Assembly: GCF_019733355.1 (NCBI RefSeq)
Contig: NZ_JAIHLQ010000039.1
Location: 1 to 64,000, forward strand
Length of the DNA stretch: 64,000 bases
Direction: 5' to 3'
From: Pseudomonas baetica
Lineage (GTDB): Bacteria; Pseudomonadota; Gammaproteobacteria; Pseudomonadales; Pseudomonadaceae
A program made the position numbers and the translations under genes. Positions 41,943-51,570 of the stretch are shown piece after piece (the stretch's first letter is position 1; each line of letters begins with the position of its first letter). The notes beneath the pieces were generated by a model. It made no database searches. It saw only the letters and a list, made by a program, of their open reading frames with translations, and was not told the origin of the DNA.

Positions 41943-43322
41943 TCAGTCCAGTAAAGAGAGGGTGACAGGCGTCAGATGATTGTCTTCGACGCGCACTTGC
42001 AGTTCGCCTTCGCCCAGTTTGGCTTTCAGGCGCTGACCGGTATGAGTTTGCGCAGCATTGCGAATCGCGTTGCCGCGTTCGTCGAGCAAAATGCTGTAGC
42101 CGCGGCCGAGGGTCGCCAATGGGCTGACCACGTGCAGTGTCTGCATTTGGCTGTGCAGTTGCAGGCGACGGCTTTTCAGGCCTTCACGCATCGCGCGCGG
42201 CAGACGTTCGGCGAGGCTATCGAGACGCTGGCGCAACATCGCCAGTTGCCGCCCCGGATGTTGCCCTGCGAGGCGGGTTTCCAGGCGGATCAGGCGTTCT
42301 CGACGGGTATTCAAGTTGCGCTCGAACGCCCGGCGCATGCGCATGTCCAGATCATCCAGGCGCTGAGCCTGCTGGCGCAGACGTTCACCTGGATGGCGCA
42401 AGCGGCGCGCCATGCCTTCCAGGCGCAGACGATCACGCATCAAACGGTCACGCATACGCATCACCAAGCGGCGATGCAGGCTTTCGACCTGACGGATCAG
42501 ATGGCTTGAATCGGGGGCGAGCAATTCGGCGGCCGCGGACGGCGTCGGCGCCCGCACGTCGGCGACAAAGTCGCTGATCGACACGTCGGTTTCATGGCCG
42601 ACCGCGCTGACGATCGGCGTCACGCAGGCGTCGACCGCACGGGCCACGGCTTCTTCGTTGAAGCACCAGAGGTCTTCCAGCGAACCACCGCCGCGAGCGA
42701 GGATCAGCGCGTCAAAACCCCGGGCATCGGCCATTTTCAAAGCACGGACAATCTGCGCGGTGGCTTCGCGGCCCTGCACGGCGGTGGGAATCAATGTCAG
42801 CTGGACTTGCGGCGCACGGCGGCGGAACACACTGATAATGTCGCGGATGACCGCGCCGGTCGGCGAACTGATAATGCCGATGCGTTGCGGATGCGCTGGC
42901 AGCGGCACTTTGCGTTCAGCGCTGAACAGGCCTTCGGCGCTGAGTTTTTCTTTCAGCGCATCGAAGGCCAGTCGCAGTGCACCGTCACCGGCCGGCTCAA
43001 CCGTGTCGAGAATCAACTGATAGTCGCCACGGCCTTCGAACAGCGAGACCTTGCCGCGCACCTTGACTGCCAAGCCATCCTTCAACGCTTGACGCACCCG
43101 CGCCGCGTTCTGCCGGAACAGCGCGCAACGCACCTGCGCGCCACTGTCCTTGAGGGTGAAATAGATGTGGCCGGACGCCGGGCGGGCGAGGTTGGAAATT
43201 TCGCCTTCGACCCAGATATTGCTGAACACGTCTTCCAGCAACACCCGCGCGCGGCCGTTGAGCTGGCTGACAGTCAGGACTTCACGGTCCAGGCCGAGTC
43301 TTGCAAAGGGATCTTTAATCAT
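41943..43322 (-). CDS. xseA: exodeoxyribonuclease VII large subunit
   Basis: 459 residues. N-terminal OB fold (VSQLNGRARVLLEDVFSNIW, VEGEISNL), then the catalytic region with GVISSPTGA-like RIGIISSPTGAVIRDI and ARGGGSLEDLWCFNEE, followed by long charged coiled-coil helices (about 290-400). Degrades single-stranded DNA together with XseB (not in the window). Cotranscribed with the downstream LytM peptidase. Confidence 0.95.
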   Translation of the reverse strand: MIKDPFARLGLDREVLTVSQLNGRARVLLEDVFSNIWVEGEISNLARPASGHIYFTLKDSGAQVRCALFRQNAARVRQALKDGLAVKVRGKVSLFEGRGDYQLILDTVEPAGDGALRLAFDALKEKLSAEGLFSAERKVPLPAHPQRIGIISSPTGAVIRDIISVFRRRAPQVQLTLIPTAVQGREATAQIVRALKMADARGFDALILARGGGSLEDLWCFNEEAVARAVDACVTPIVSAVGHETDVSISDFVADVRAPTPSAAAELLAPDSSHLIRQVESLHRRLVMRMRDRLMRDRLRLEGMARRLRHPGERLRQQAQRLDDLDMRMRRAFERNLNTRRERLIRLETRLAGQHPGRQLAMLRQRLDSLAERLPRAMREGLKSRRLQLHSQMQTLHVVSPLATLGRGYSILLDERGNAIRNAAQTHTGQRLKAKLGEGELQVRVEDNHLTPVTLSLLD

Positions 43323-43421
43323 GGGGCGCAGTTTAAAGGCATTCGCCTGAGAATCACCACACGCCCACTAGGCACTTGACCGGATTTTGTCAGGGCTTAA
43401 GCTGCCGGCCTTTAGGGCGCC

Positions 43422-43512
43422 CTCGCGGGCAAGCTCGCTCTCACAGGTTTCTCTGGTGTACACAAGATGTGTGAACGACGGAGGCCACGGTGGGAGCAGG
43501 CTTGAGCGCGAA
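43422..43512. repeat. degenerate REP pair before the zinc-ribbon gene
   Basis: CTCGCGGGCAAGCTCGCTCT (43422-43441, then CAC) and GTGGGAGCAGGCTTGAGCGC (43490 on) are inverted relatives of the REP core with several changes. Confidence 0.6.
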
Positions 43513-43542
43513 GGCGTCAGACGCCACACCGCAGGCCTTTCC

Positions 43543-44091
43543 ATGAATTCGCAAAGCATCATCGTCCCGAAAATCTCCACCCTGCCGGTCCACGAACCCC
43601 GGGCCAGGGCGATCGTGCGCTGGCTGGTGCGCAAGAACATCATCGAAGAAGCGTTGACCACCTGCGGTCGTACCGGCAATCGCATGGCTCACGCCATTGC
43701 CGACGGCGCCCGCGCCGTGGTGCTGCACCCCGAGGCGTTGCCATTCGGTGAGCCGATCAACGGGTTGGAGATCATCACCAAACGCTGTATCTACACCCCG
43801 GCCAAAGGCTTTCTCGAAGAAGCCGGTTGCGCCGAATGCCGCCGCGAAGTCGGCGAGGCGTTGTTCGAAAGTCTCGAAGACTGGATGCCGGCCCGCACCG
43901 ACAACTTCACTTGCCCGGAATGCGGACATGAAGACGACATCAACGGCTTTCTGTATTTGCAGGAATGCGGGTTTTCCAACCTCGGATTCATCTTCAACAA
44001 CTGGCTGGAAGCAGGGTTCAAGCAGAGCTTTATCGACGAGTTCGCCGATTGGCTGGATCTGCCGGTGAGCTGGGTGAAAGTCGAGTTGTAG
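43543..44091 (+). CDS. zinc-ribbon protein of unknown function
   Basis: 182 residues from ATG 43543; the frame is open upstream only across REP sequence. Two CxxC pairs (GCAECRREVG and FTCPECGHEDD) probably bind one zinc. The N-terminus is helical with basic residues (PRARAIVRWLVRKNIIEEAL). Pseudomonas databases often label such proteins as sugar ABC transporter ATPase, but no Walker motif is present here, so that name is not supported. Located between xseA and guaB; no operon partner. Confidence 0.65.
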   Translation: MNSQSIIVPKISTLPVHEPRARAIVRWLVRKNIIEEALTTCGRTGNRMAHAIADGARAVVLHPEALPFGEPINGLEIITKRCIYTPAKGFLEEAGCAECRREVGEALFESLEDWMPARTDNFTCPECGHEDDINGFLYLQECGFSNLGFIFNNWLEAGFKQSFIDEFADWLDLPVSWVKVEL

Positions 44092-44142
44092 GGGCGTCGA
44101 TTCCCGTATATCAGCAACATTGATATTAAGCGGAGTTTTACA

Positions 44143-44171
44143 TTGAACAGCGGGGGGTGTCTGACTATAAT
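44143..44171 (+). promoter_or_regulatory. sigma-70 promoter of guaB
   Basis: TTGAAC (44143-44148), 17-base spacer, perfect TATAAT (44166-44171). Transcription would start near 44178, about 30 bases before guaB. Confidence 0.75.
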
Positions 44172-44207
44172 GGCGCGCTTCCATTTTCCCGCTCGGGAGC
44201 CCCCGCG

Positions 44208-45677
44208 ATGCTGCGTATCAGCCAAGAAGCTCTGACATTCGACGACATTCTACTAGTGCCTGGTTATTCCGAGGTGCTTCCTAACGAAGTCAGTCTCAAG
44301 ACCCGCCTTACCCGTGGCATCGAGCTGAATATTCCTCTGGTTTCTGCCGCCATGGACACCGTCACTGAAGCCCGTCTGGCAATTGCCATGGCTCAGGAAG
44401 GTGGCATCGGCATTATCCACAAGAACATGACCATCGAGCAGCAAGCTGCCGAAGTTCGCAAGGTCAAGAAGTTCGAAGCCGGCGTCGTCAAGGATCCGAT
44501 CACCATCGAGGCCGATGCCACGGTTCGTGATCTGTTTGAATTGACCCGCATGCACAACATTTCCGGCGTTCCGGTACTGCACGATGGCGACCTGGTCGGC
44601 ATCGTCACTTCCCGTGACGTGCGCTTCGAAAACCGCCTGGATGCCACCGTCCGTGAAGTGATGACGCCTAAAGAGCGTCTGGTCACGGTCAAGGAAGGCG
44701 CCGACAAGAACGACGTGCGTGAACTGCTGCACAAACACCGCATTGAACGCGTACTGATCGTCGACGACAAATTTGCCCTCAAAGGCATGATGACGGTCAA
44801 CGACATCGAAAAAGCCAAAGCCTACCCGCTGGCCAGCAAGGACGATCAAGGTCGTCTGCGCGTTGGTGCTGCTGTCGGCACCGGTAAAGACACCGGTGAT
44901 CGTGTCGCTGCGCTGGTCAATGCCGGTGTGGACGTGGTGGTGGTCGACACCGCTCACGGTCACTCCAAAGGCGTGATCGACCGCGTTCGCTGGGTCAAAG
45001 AGAATTTCCCTGAAGTGCAGGTGATCGGCGGCAACATCGCCACCGGCGCAGCCGCCAAGGCCCTGGCCGAAGCTGGCGCCGACGCCGTCAAGGTCGGTAT
45101 CGGCCCTGGCTCGATCTGCACCACCCGTATCGTCGCCGGTGTCGGCGTCCCGCAAATCAGTGCCATCGCCAACGTTGCCGCTGCCCTTGAAGGCACCGGC
45201 GTACCGTTGATCGCCGACGGCGGCATCCGTTTCTCCGGTGACCTGTCCAAGGCCATCGTCGCTGGTGCCTCCTGCGTGATGATGGGCTCGATGTTCGCCG
45301 GTACTGAAGAAGCGCCGGGTGAGATCGAACTGTTCCAGGGCCGTTCGTACAAGGCTTATCGCGGCATGGGTTCGCTGGGCGCCATGTCCCAGGCTCAGGG
45401 CTCTTCCGACCGTTACTTCCAGGACTCCTCGGCAGGCGCCGAGAAACTCGTTCCGGAAGGCATCGAAGGCCGTGTGCCGTACAAAGGCACCCTGAGCGCG
45501 ATCATTCACCAGTTGATGGGCGGTCTGCGTTCCTCGATGGGCTACACCGGTAGCGCCAATATCGAAGAAATGCGCACCAAGCCTGAGTTCGTGCGGATCA
45601 CCGGCGCTGGCATGGCCGAATCCCACGTTCACGACGTGCAGATCACCAAAGAAGCGCCAAACTACCGCGTAGGTTGA
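44208..45677 (+). CDS. guaB: IMP dehydrogenase
   Basis: 489 residues from ATG 44208, which gives the family N-terminus MLRISQEALTFDDILLVPGYS. Converts IMP to XMP in guanine nucleotide synthesis. A TIM barrel interrupted by two CBS domains (about 93-205); catalytic Cys in GPGSICTTRIVAG (about 305), flap region YRGMGSLGAMSQ. Upstream promoter is clear. guaA follows after 99 bases that contain a hairpin. Confidence 0.98.
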   Translation: MLRISQEALTFDDILLVPGYSEVLPNEVSLKTRLTRGIELNIPLVSAAMDTVTEARLAIAMAQEGGIGIIHKNMTIEQQAAEVRKVKKFEAGVVKDPITIEADATVRDLFELTRMHNISGVPVLHDGDLVGIVTSRDVRFENRLDATVREVMTPKERLVTVKEGADKNDVRELLHKHRIERVLIVDDKFALKGMMTVNDIEKAKAYPLASKDDQGRLRVGAAVGTGKDTGDRVAALVNAGVDVVVVDTAHGHSKGVIDRVRWVKENFPEVQVIGGNIATGAAAKALAEAGADAVKVGIGPGSICTTRIVAGVGVPQISAIANVAAALEGTGVPLIADGGIRFSGDLSKAIVAGASCVMMGSMFAGTEEAPGEIELFQGRSYKAYRGMGSLGAMSQAQGSSDRYFQDSSAGAEKLVPEGIEGRVPYKGTLSAIIHQLMGGLRSSMGYTGSANIEEMRTKPEFVRITGAGMAESHVHDVQITKEAPNYRVG

Positions 45678-45702
45678 GCCTTCAAGCAACAAGCTAAGCA
45701 AC

Positions 45703-45725
45703 CGGGGCTGTTTTATTCAGCCCCG
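45703..45725 (+). terminator. hairpin between guaB and guaA
   Basis: CGGGGCTG-TTTTATT-CAGCCCCG, a perfect 8-bp stem without a T-run. It may attenuate guaA expression or protect the guaB mRNA end. Confidence 0.5.
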
Positions 45726-45776
45726 AGTTGTTTCTGAATCACGACTGTTTCTGAATGACTTAGACGAGACTGAATC

Positions 45777-47354
<1,578 letters not shown>

Positions 47355-47389
47355 TCCTGCTGCACTTCGATGCTTGCATTGAGTGACTG

Positions 47390-47425
47390 AAAACCCCTTG
47401 GCCCAGGCCAGGGGGGTTTCGTTTC
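47390..47425 (+). terminator. terminator after guaA
   Basis: AAACCCCTTGGCC and GGCCAGGGGGGTTT with a short loop, then TTTCG; close to the convergent toxin gene's stop, so it may serve both. Confidence 0.65.
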
Positions 47426-47436
47426 TGACGCGGATG

Positions 47437-50400
47437 TCAGTCAGGGAGACTGCTCTGTAGCGCCAGCCCCATCTCTGTCAGTCGTAGCGACATTTCCTCG
47501 ATGTTGGCGAACTGGACGTCATTCACCCGAGTCCATGCAGGACGATGCAGGGAAATGACGCCGTCGGCCAGATTCGCCACAGGCGTACGCACGAGCATGC
47601 CTTGCTTGCTACGGTGCAACACGGTGTAAGTGTCTGCGGTTTTCTGGATCATATACATGCCACGCCTGTGCAGCAGGTTCTCCAGTGTCTCCTCATTCCA
47701 GGCCACCGGTTCGGCTGGCATTCGCAGGCGAAAGTCAGCGCGAAGAACATCGTTAGTCTGTGTCGCAGCGCCATTTGAGAATGATCCTCGACGCACTTCG
47801 ATACCCGGGTCGGCGTCGACTTGCAGGGTGTCACCCATTCCGATTTCCTCGATGCGCAAACCGATAGCGCCCTTTATTTCGCTGATACCAGGTAGACCTC
47901 TCAGTGTGTTGGTGTTTTGCACACCGGTCAGCGCGATCCATTTTTTGGGGCTGTTGAGGTAGGTGTCGCCCGTCATGATGTCGCTCGCCAGATAGGTGCC
48001 CATCATTTGTTCGTCATAGGGCGAAAGCGGTGACTTCATTTTGTAGCTCGCTGCGCAGTCGATGCCCTGGATGCGCACACCATTGGCCTTGGCTGCCCTG
48101 ACCAGTTCCAACACATTGAATCGCCCCGTAGGATCGGTGCCCAGGCTGCTCAGGTAGGTTCGTAACTCTGCCGACAGGGTGCCGGTTGTGAAGTAGCGGT
48201 TCAATTCCACTTGAGCGAAGTCACTGAGCACGCCACGCAGGTAAAGGGTTTTGGCGTGCCTGGCCAGCGCCGGCATGTGTTCAATCATGAAGCGCATGCT
48301 GGCAATGCGGTTCAGCGTCTCACCCACTACCAGTCCGGGTGCCGATTCAAAGATGCGATCGACGAACTCTGAAATTGAAATCGGTGTACTGATGGCGGTC
48401 ATGGCAGGCCGGGGAGGCGGGGTGATCCACGGAAGATTGCTGAAAAATTTTCTCGCGCCGGCCTGCAGCAGTTTGCGCTTGCCCACGGCATACATCTCAA
48501 AGGGGTCGTGCATGCTGAAGCTACCGTCGGCATTTCGCATCAGTTGGGCATGGGTTTCGGTCAGGTTCAGTGCCCAGGCTCTTATCGAACTGCGCACAGT
48601 CGGTTCGATATCGTAGGCAGAGTTCACTATGCGCAGTGGGCGTGATACCGGAGTATGTGATTCGACCTGCGGTTGAGCGGTTGCCTCAGGCCCAGTCGGT
48701 TCAAGGGTGTCGAGTGGAATATCGGGAGCGCAGGTTTTTCCCATGCATTGGCCGCCGCCGGTGAGGCGCAACGACTGCATTCGCTCCCATTCGCCTGTGG
48801 CATTCAGACGTACCGGCAACGAATGAACAAACTGATTGGGTCTGTCCGGGTCCACGATAGCCCAATAGCCGCCTTCGCCATAGTCGCCGAAATAGCGCAC
48901 ATAGTACGGGTTGTCATTTATCAGAATGGCGTAAGGCGGATCGCTGTTGAGTCGAAAGATGCCTTGGAACTGTCCGGGTTCGGTCTGCGTATCCAGGCCG
49001 TCGAGCAGTTCGTTGCACATGTATTTGTCAGGGATCGGCGGCGCTAGAGCGCTTTGCGCCGGGATCGACCCGGACGTTTCAGGTCCGGGAGCAATAACGT
49101 CTGGCTCGACCGGACCGATGAGCTCCGGTTGTTCGACCAGCGGATCCGTTAGCTCCAGTGCCGACGTGGACGCGCTCAGCTCAGCCATTTCTGCTGCCTC
49201 GGCCGCTTCCACCTCGGCTCCCACCTCCAGCATCGAGCCGGTGCCCTTGAGGAAGGGAACGTTGAACAGCGCGTCAATCCCGCTCAGCACTGCACCCAGC
49301 ACGCCTGCGTTGCGATCATGGGCGGTTGTGCCGTTGACCGCCTGATCAATGTTCAGCCCCATGCTGACGATGCTGGCGCCAATGACCGGCAGTGCGACCG
49401 GCCAGCCTACAGCGGCCATCGGGCCAAAAGCCTTGAGGCCTGCACTCAGATACCCGATCCATAGTTTTTTACGCAGGTCGCCATTGGAGGTCAGGGACAG
49501 GCTGGCTTCGGCAAACATTGCGTTGCGGGTCGAATCACGCAACCAACTGAACGCATCACCACTGATCGCCAGGTTGTGCCGATTGATCAGGTGGTGATCG
49601 GTACGGCCCCAGGTGCTGACCAGACGATTCATCAAATCGGTGATGTTCTCGGTCATCTGCTGACGTTCGGCGAGTGGAAAGTGATTGAGCAAATGCTTGC
49701 GCAGCGTGTCGTGATTCATCTGCTCTAGAACCCACCAATGCATGTCCGCTGAGGTTTCCAGTACTACGAACGTCAGGACCTCGCCGGGCAGATAGATAAT
49801 CTGCCGACCAGCCGGATCGGCAATGCGTAGCAGGTTGCTGGCCGGATGGCCGTCGATATCGAACGCTCGCACCTCATTGCCCGCCGCATGAGGCGTTTGC
49901 AGCGTTGAGAGGTTCATTGGCCAGGTGACAGGCCCGATCACCGAATCGACGATCCACTGGAAATCCGTTCCGGTCAATTGCCCGACTTCCAGTGCCTGCA
50001 CGGCACGGCTGAGGAAGTTGCACTTGGCCAGCGTGCGAAAATCATCGGCGTGCGTGTTCCAGAAAGCCGTCAACCTGTCGTTGTATCGCGTGCTGAAGTC
50101 GATATCCCAAAAAGTGTTGAGCACCTCGTTGCCGTGCAGACGCACTTCGTTGCGGTGGTCGAAATTTTCGGTCTGGGGCCCGTCCTTGTAGAAACCCGCG
50201 TAGAGATCCAGCAGATCGGCGTTGTCCTGGTCGGTGGCGCGAAAACGATGAATCACCAGTTGGGTGAGGGTCATCGATTCGTAGGGTTTTTCGCGGATGT
50301 GCTCCCAGCCGGTAAATGACCGGGTGCTGCTCTGGGCGGCCTTGAATCGATGAAAATAGACCTGATCCGGGTCGAGATTCGCTAGACCTTTTTCTTGTAA

Positions 50401-50529
50401 CAGATGACGGGCAGCTTCATGTGCCGTGTCGTGCAGGCCCGGACAGTTTTGCACGATGGCCGTAGCCATTGCCTTGAGGGCCGCTTTATCTGCCGCATTG
50501 GGCTGAGGACGTTGTATGGGGGCGTTCAT
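47437..50529 (-). CDS. large PMT-like toxin (membrane-targeted effector type)
   Basis: 1030 residues from ATG 50529 (GGAG six bases upstream; ATG 50544 has none). Residues 1-340 read like the DUF6543/dermonecrotic toxin N-terminal region of Pseudomonas toxins. About 360-395 is a hydrophobic stretch (LKAFGPMAAVGWPVALPVIG) that could enter membranes. After an acidic linker (435-500) and a beta module, about 715-830 resembles the ChaN/TIKI-like C2 domain of Pasteurella multocida toxin (VLSDFAQVELNRYFTTG; VRIQGIDCAASY). The family motif I recall as GExH reads GETL here (736-739) and the second histidine segment EHL reads RGV, so the catalytic activity may be lost. No signal peptide, no adjacent secretion genes. 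Confidence 0.7.
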   Translation of the reverse strand: MNAPIQRPQPNAADKAALKAMATAIVQNCPGLHDTAHEAARHLLQEKGLANLDPDQVYFHRFKAAQSSTRSFTGWEHIREKPYESMTLTQLVIHRFRATDQDNADLLDLYAGFYKDGPQTENFDHRNEVRLHGNEVLNTFWDIDFSTRYNDRLTAFWNTHADDFRTLAKCNFLSRAVQALEVGQLTGTDFQWIVDSVIGPVTWPMNLSTLQTPHAAGNEVRAFDIDGHPASNLLRIADPAGRQIIYLPGEVLTFVVLETSADMHWWVLEQMNHDTLRKHLLNHFPLAERQQMTENITDLMNRLVSTWGRTDHHLINRHNLAISGDAFSWLRDSTRNAMFAEASLSLTSNGDLRKKLWIGYLSAGLKAFGPMAAVGWPVALPVIGASIVSMGLNIDQAVNGTTAHDRNAGVLGAVLSGIDALFNVPFLKGTGSMLEVGAEVEAAEAAEMAELSASTSALELTDPLVEQPELIGPVEPDVIAPGPETSGSIPAQSALAPPIPDKYMCNELLDGLDTQTEPGQFQGIFRLNSDPPYAILINDNPYYVRYFGDYGEGGYWAIVDPDRPNQFVHSLPVRLNATGEWERMQSLRLTGGGQCMGKTCAPDIPLDTLEPTGPEATAQPQVESHTPVSRPLRIVNSAYDIEPTVRSSIRAWALNLTETHAQLMRNADGSFSMHDPFEMYAVGKRKLLQAGARKFFSNLPWITPPPRPAMTAISTPISISEFVDRIFESAPGLVVGETLNRIASMRFMIEHMPALARHAKTLYLRGVLSDFAQVELNRYFTTGTLSAELRTYLSSLGTDPTGRFNVLELVRAAKANGVRIQGIDCAASYKMKSPLSPYDEQMMGTYLASDIMTGDTYLNSPKKWIALTGVQNTNTLRGLPGISEIKGAIGLRIEEIGMGDTLQVDADPGIEVRRGSFSNGAATQTNDVLRADFRLRMPAEPVAWNEETLENLLHRRGMYMIQKTADTYTVLHRSKQGMLVRTPVANLADGVISLHRPAWTRVNDVQFANIEEMSLRLTEMGLALQSSLPD

Positions 50530-50630
50530 GCTGTCTCCATCCATGAGAAACGAAGGCCGAGCATGGCCGAATCGCTCAAGGGGAGTGCACTAACTATGTA
50601 CCGCACATTGCCGTCGAAAACGTGCTGCGG

Positions 50631-51335
50631 TCAGCGCCGTGCCACGTCGGAGAAGTAGAACTTGTCCAGCGTGTGCCGGGACTCGGTGTACTCGAACTGC
50701 CGACCGTCCTGGAGGAAGGTCTGATTGCTGACCACGATCACATGGCTTTGCTCATCGAGATCAAGGTGCAACTGATCATCCTTGCTGCGCGGCACAGCCT
50801 CGATGGTGCGTTGGGCGTAGGCGATCTGAAGCTGCAAGGTCTGTTCGATATAGGCGTAGATCGACTGCTTGGCGATATCGAGGGAAAGGCCGGGAATCAC
50901 CTCGGTGACGAAATGGTTGATGTCGAGAATCACCCGTTTACCGTCGATGCGCCGCACCCGTTTGACTCGCGTGATGGGGCAGCCGGGCTCGGCGTTGATG
51001 TGTTCGAGCAGAGCACCTTCCAGTGTAATTTGCGTCAGTTCGACGACTTCGGTGCTGACGTCGTTGCCCAGTCGCGGATAGGTTTCCTGGAAGCTAACGA
51101 TGCCGCCGAGCTGGAACTCGATCGGGTTGGTCGACAGCACGAACGTACCTTTGCCGTGGATCTTTTGGGCGAAACCGCGCTCCTGAAGTTGCTCGATGGC
51201 CTTGCGTACGGTGCCGCGGCTGGCCTGATAGCTGTCCATCAGTTCGGTTTCCGAAGGCAGACGGGCGCCGCGTTCCAGGCGTTCAGTCGTGATGCTGGCC
51301 AGCAGATCGCTATAGATCCGGTTGTATTTGCTCAT
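50631..51335 (-). CDS. treR: trehalose operon repressor TreR (GntR family)
   Basis: 234 residues. N-terminal GntR winged helix (YSDLLASITTERLERGARLP, SETELMDSYQASRGTVRKAI, GFAQKIHGKGTFV) and a C-terminal UTRA effector domain (about 85-230) that would bind trehalose 6-phosphate. Divergent from treP with a 235-base control region holding a paired palindrome. This arrangement fits autoregulated repression of the trehalose genes. Confidence 0.92.
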   Translation of the reverse strand: MSKYNRIYSDLLASITTERLERGARLPSETELMDSYQASRGTVRKAIEQLQERGFAQKIHGKGTFVLSTNPIEFQLGGIVSFQETYPRLGNDVSTEVVELTQITLEGALLEHINAEPGCPITRVKRVRRIDGKRVILDINHFVTEVIPGLSLDIAKQSIYAYIEQTLQLQIAYAQRTIEAVPRSKDDQLHLDLDEQSHVIVVSNQTFLQDGRQFEYTESRHTLDKFYFSDVARR

Positions 51336-51376
51336 GGGTAGGCTCTGTGCCGACTGTGCTCAAAACGTCGAACCTT

Positions 51377-51435
51377 AAGGGCAGGGTAGGGCTTTGTCCA
51401 TGTGGGGAATGGAAATCACCCAAGGGCAGGGTAGG
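51377..51435 (+). repeat. two 14-base direct repeats upstream of treP
   Basis: AAGGGCAGGGTAGG at 51377-51390 and 51422-51435, start to start 45 bases (about four helical turns). They could bind an activator; no known motif recognised. Confidence 0.6.
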
Positions 51436-51474
51436 AGAATTCGCTGCCGATCTGACGGGAATATGCAAAAACAA

Positions 51475-51516
51475 ACTCGTCTGTACGAGTTGTTGCATTA
51501 ACTCGTACAGACGAGT
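51475..51516. promoter_or_regulatory. TreR operator pair
   Basis: ACTCGTCTGTACGAGT (51475-51490) and ACTCGTACAGACGAGT (51501-51516). Each is itself a palindrome (ACTCGT/ACGAGT) and the second is the exact reverse complement of the first. They sit 55-96 bases before treP and very likely bind two TreR dimers. Confidence 0.8.
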
Positions 51517-51570
51517 ATTTTTCGCTTCGGCGTGCTGCCAATAACAACAATTCACGGTGGAAGAACAAGC

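Noticed and set aside
44253..45701. 482-codon minus-strand frame opposite guaB
   Set aside because: Antisense shadow of guaB with no domain and no start signal.
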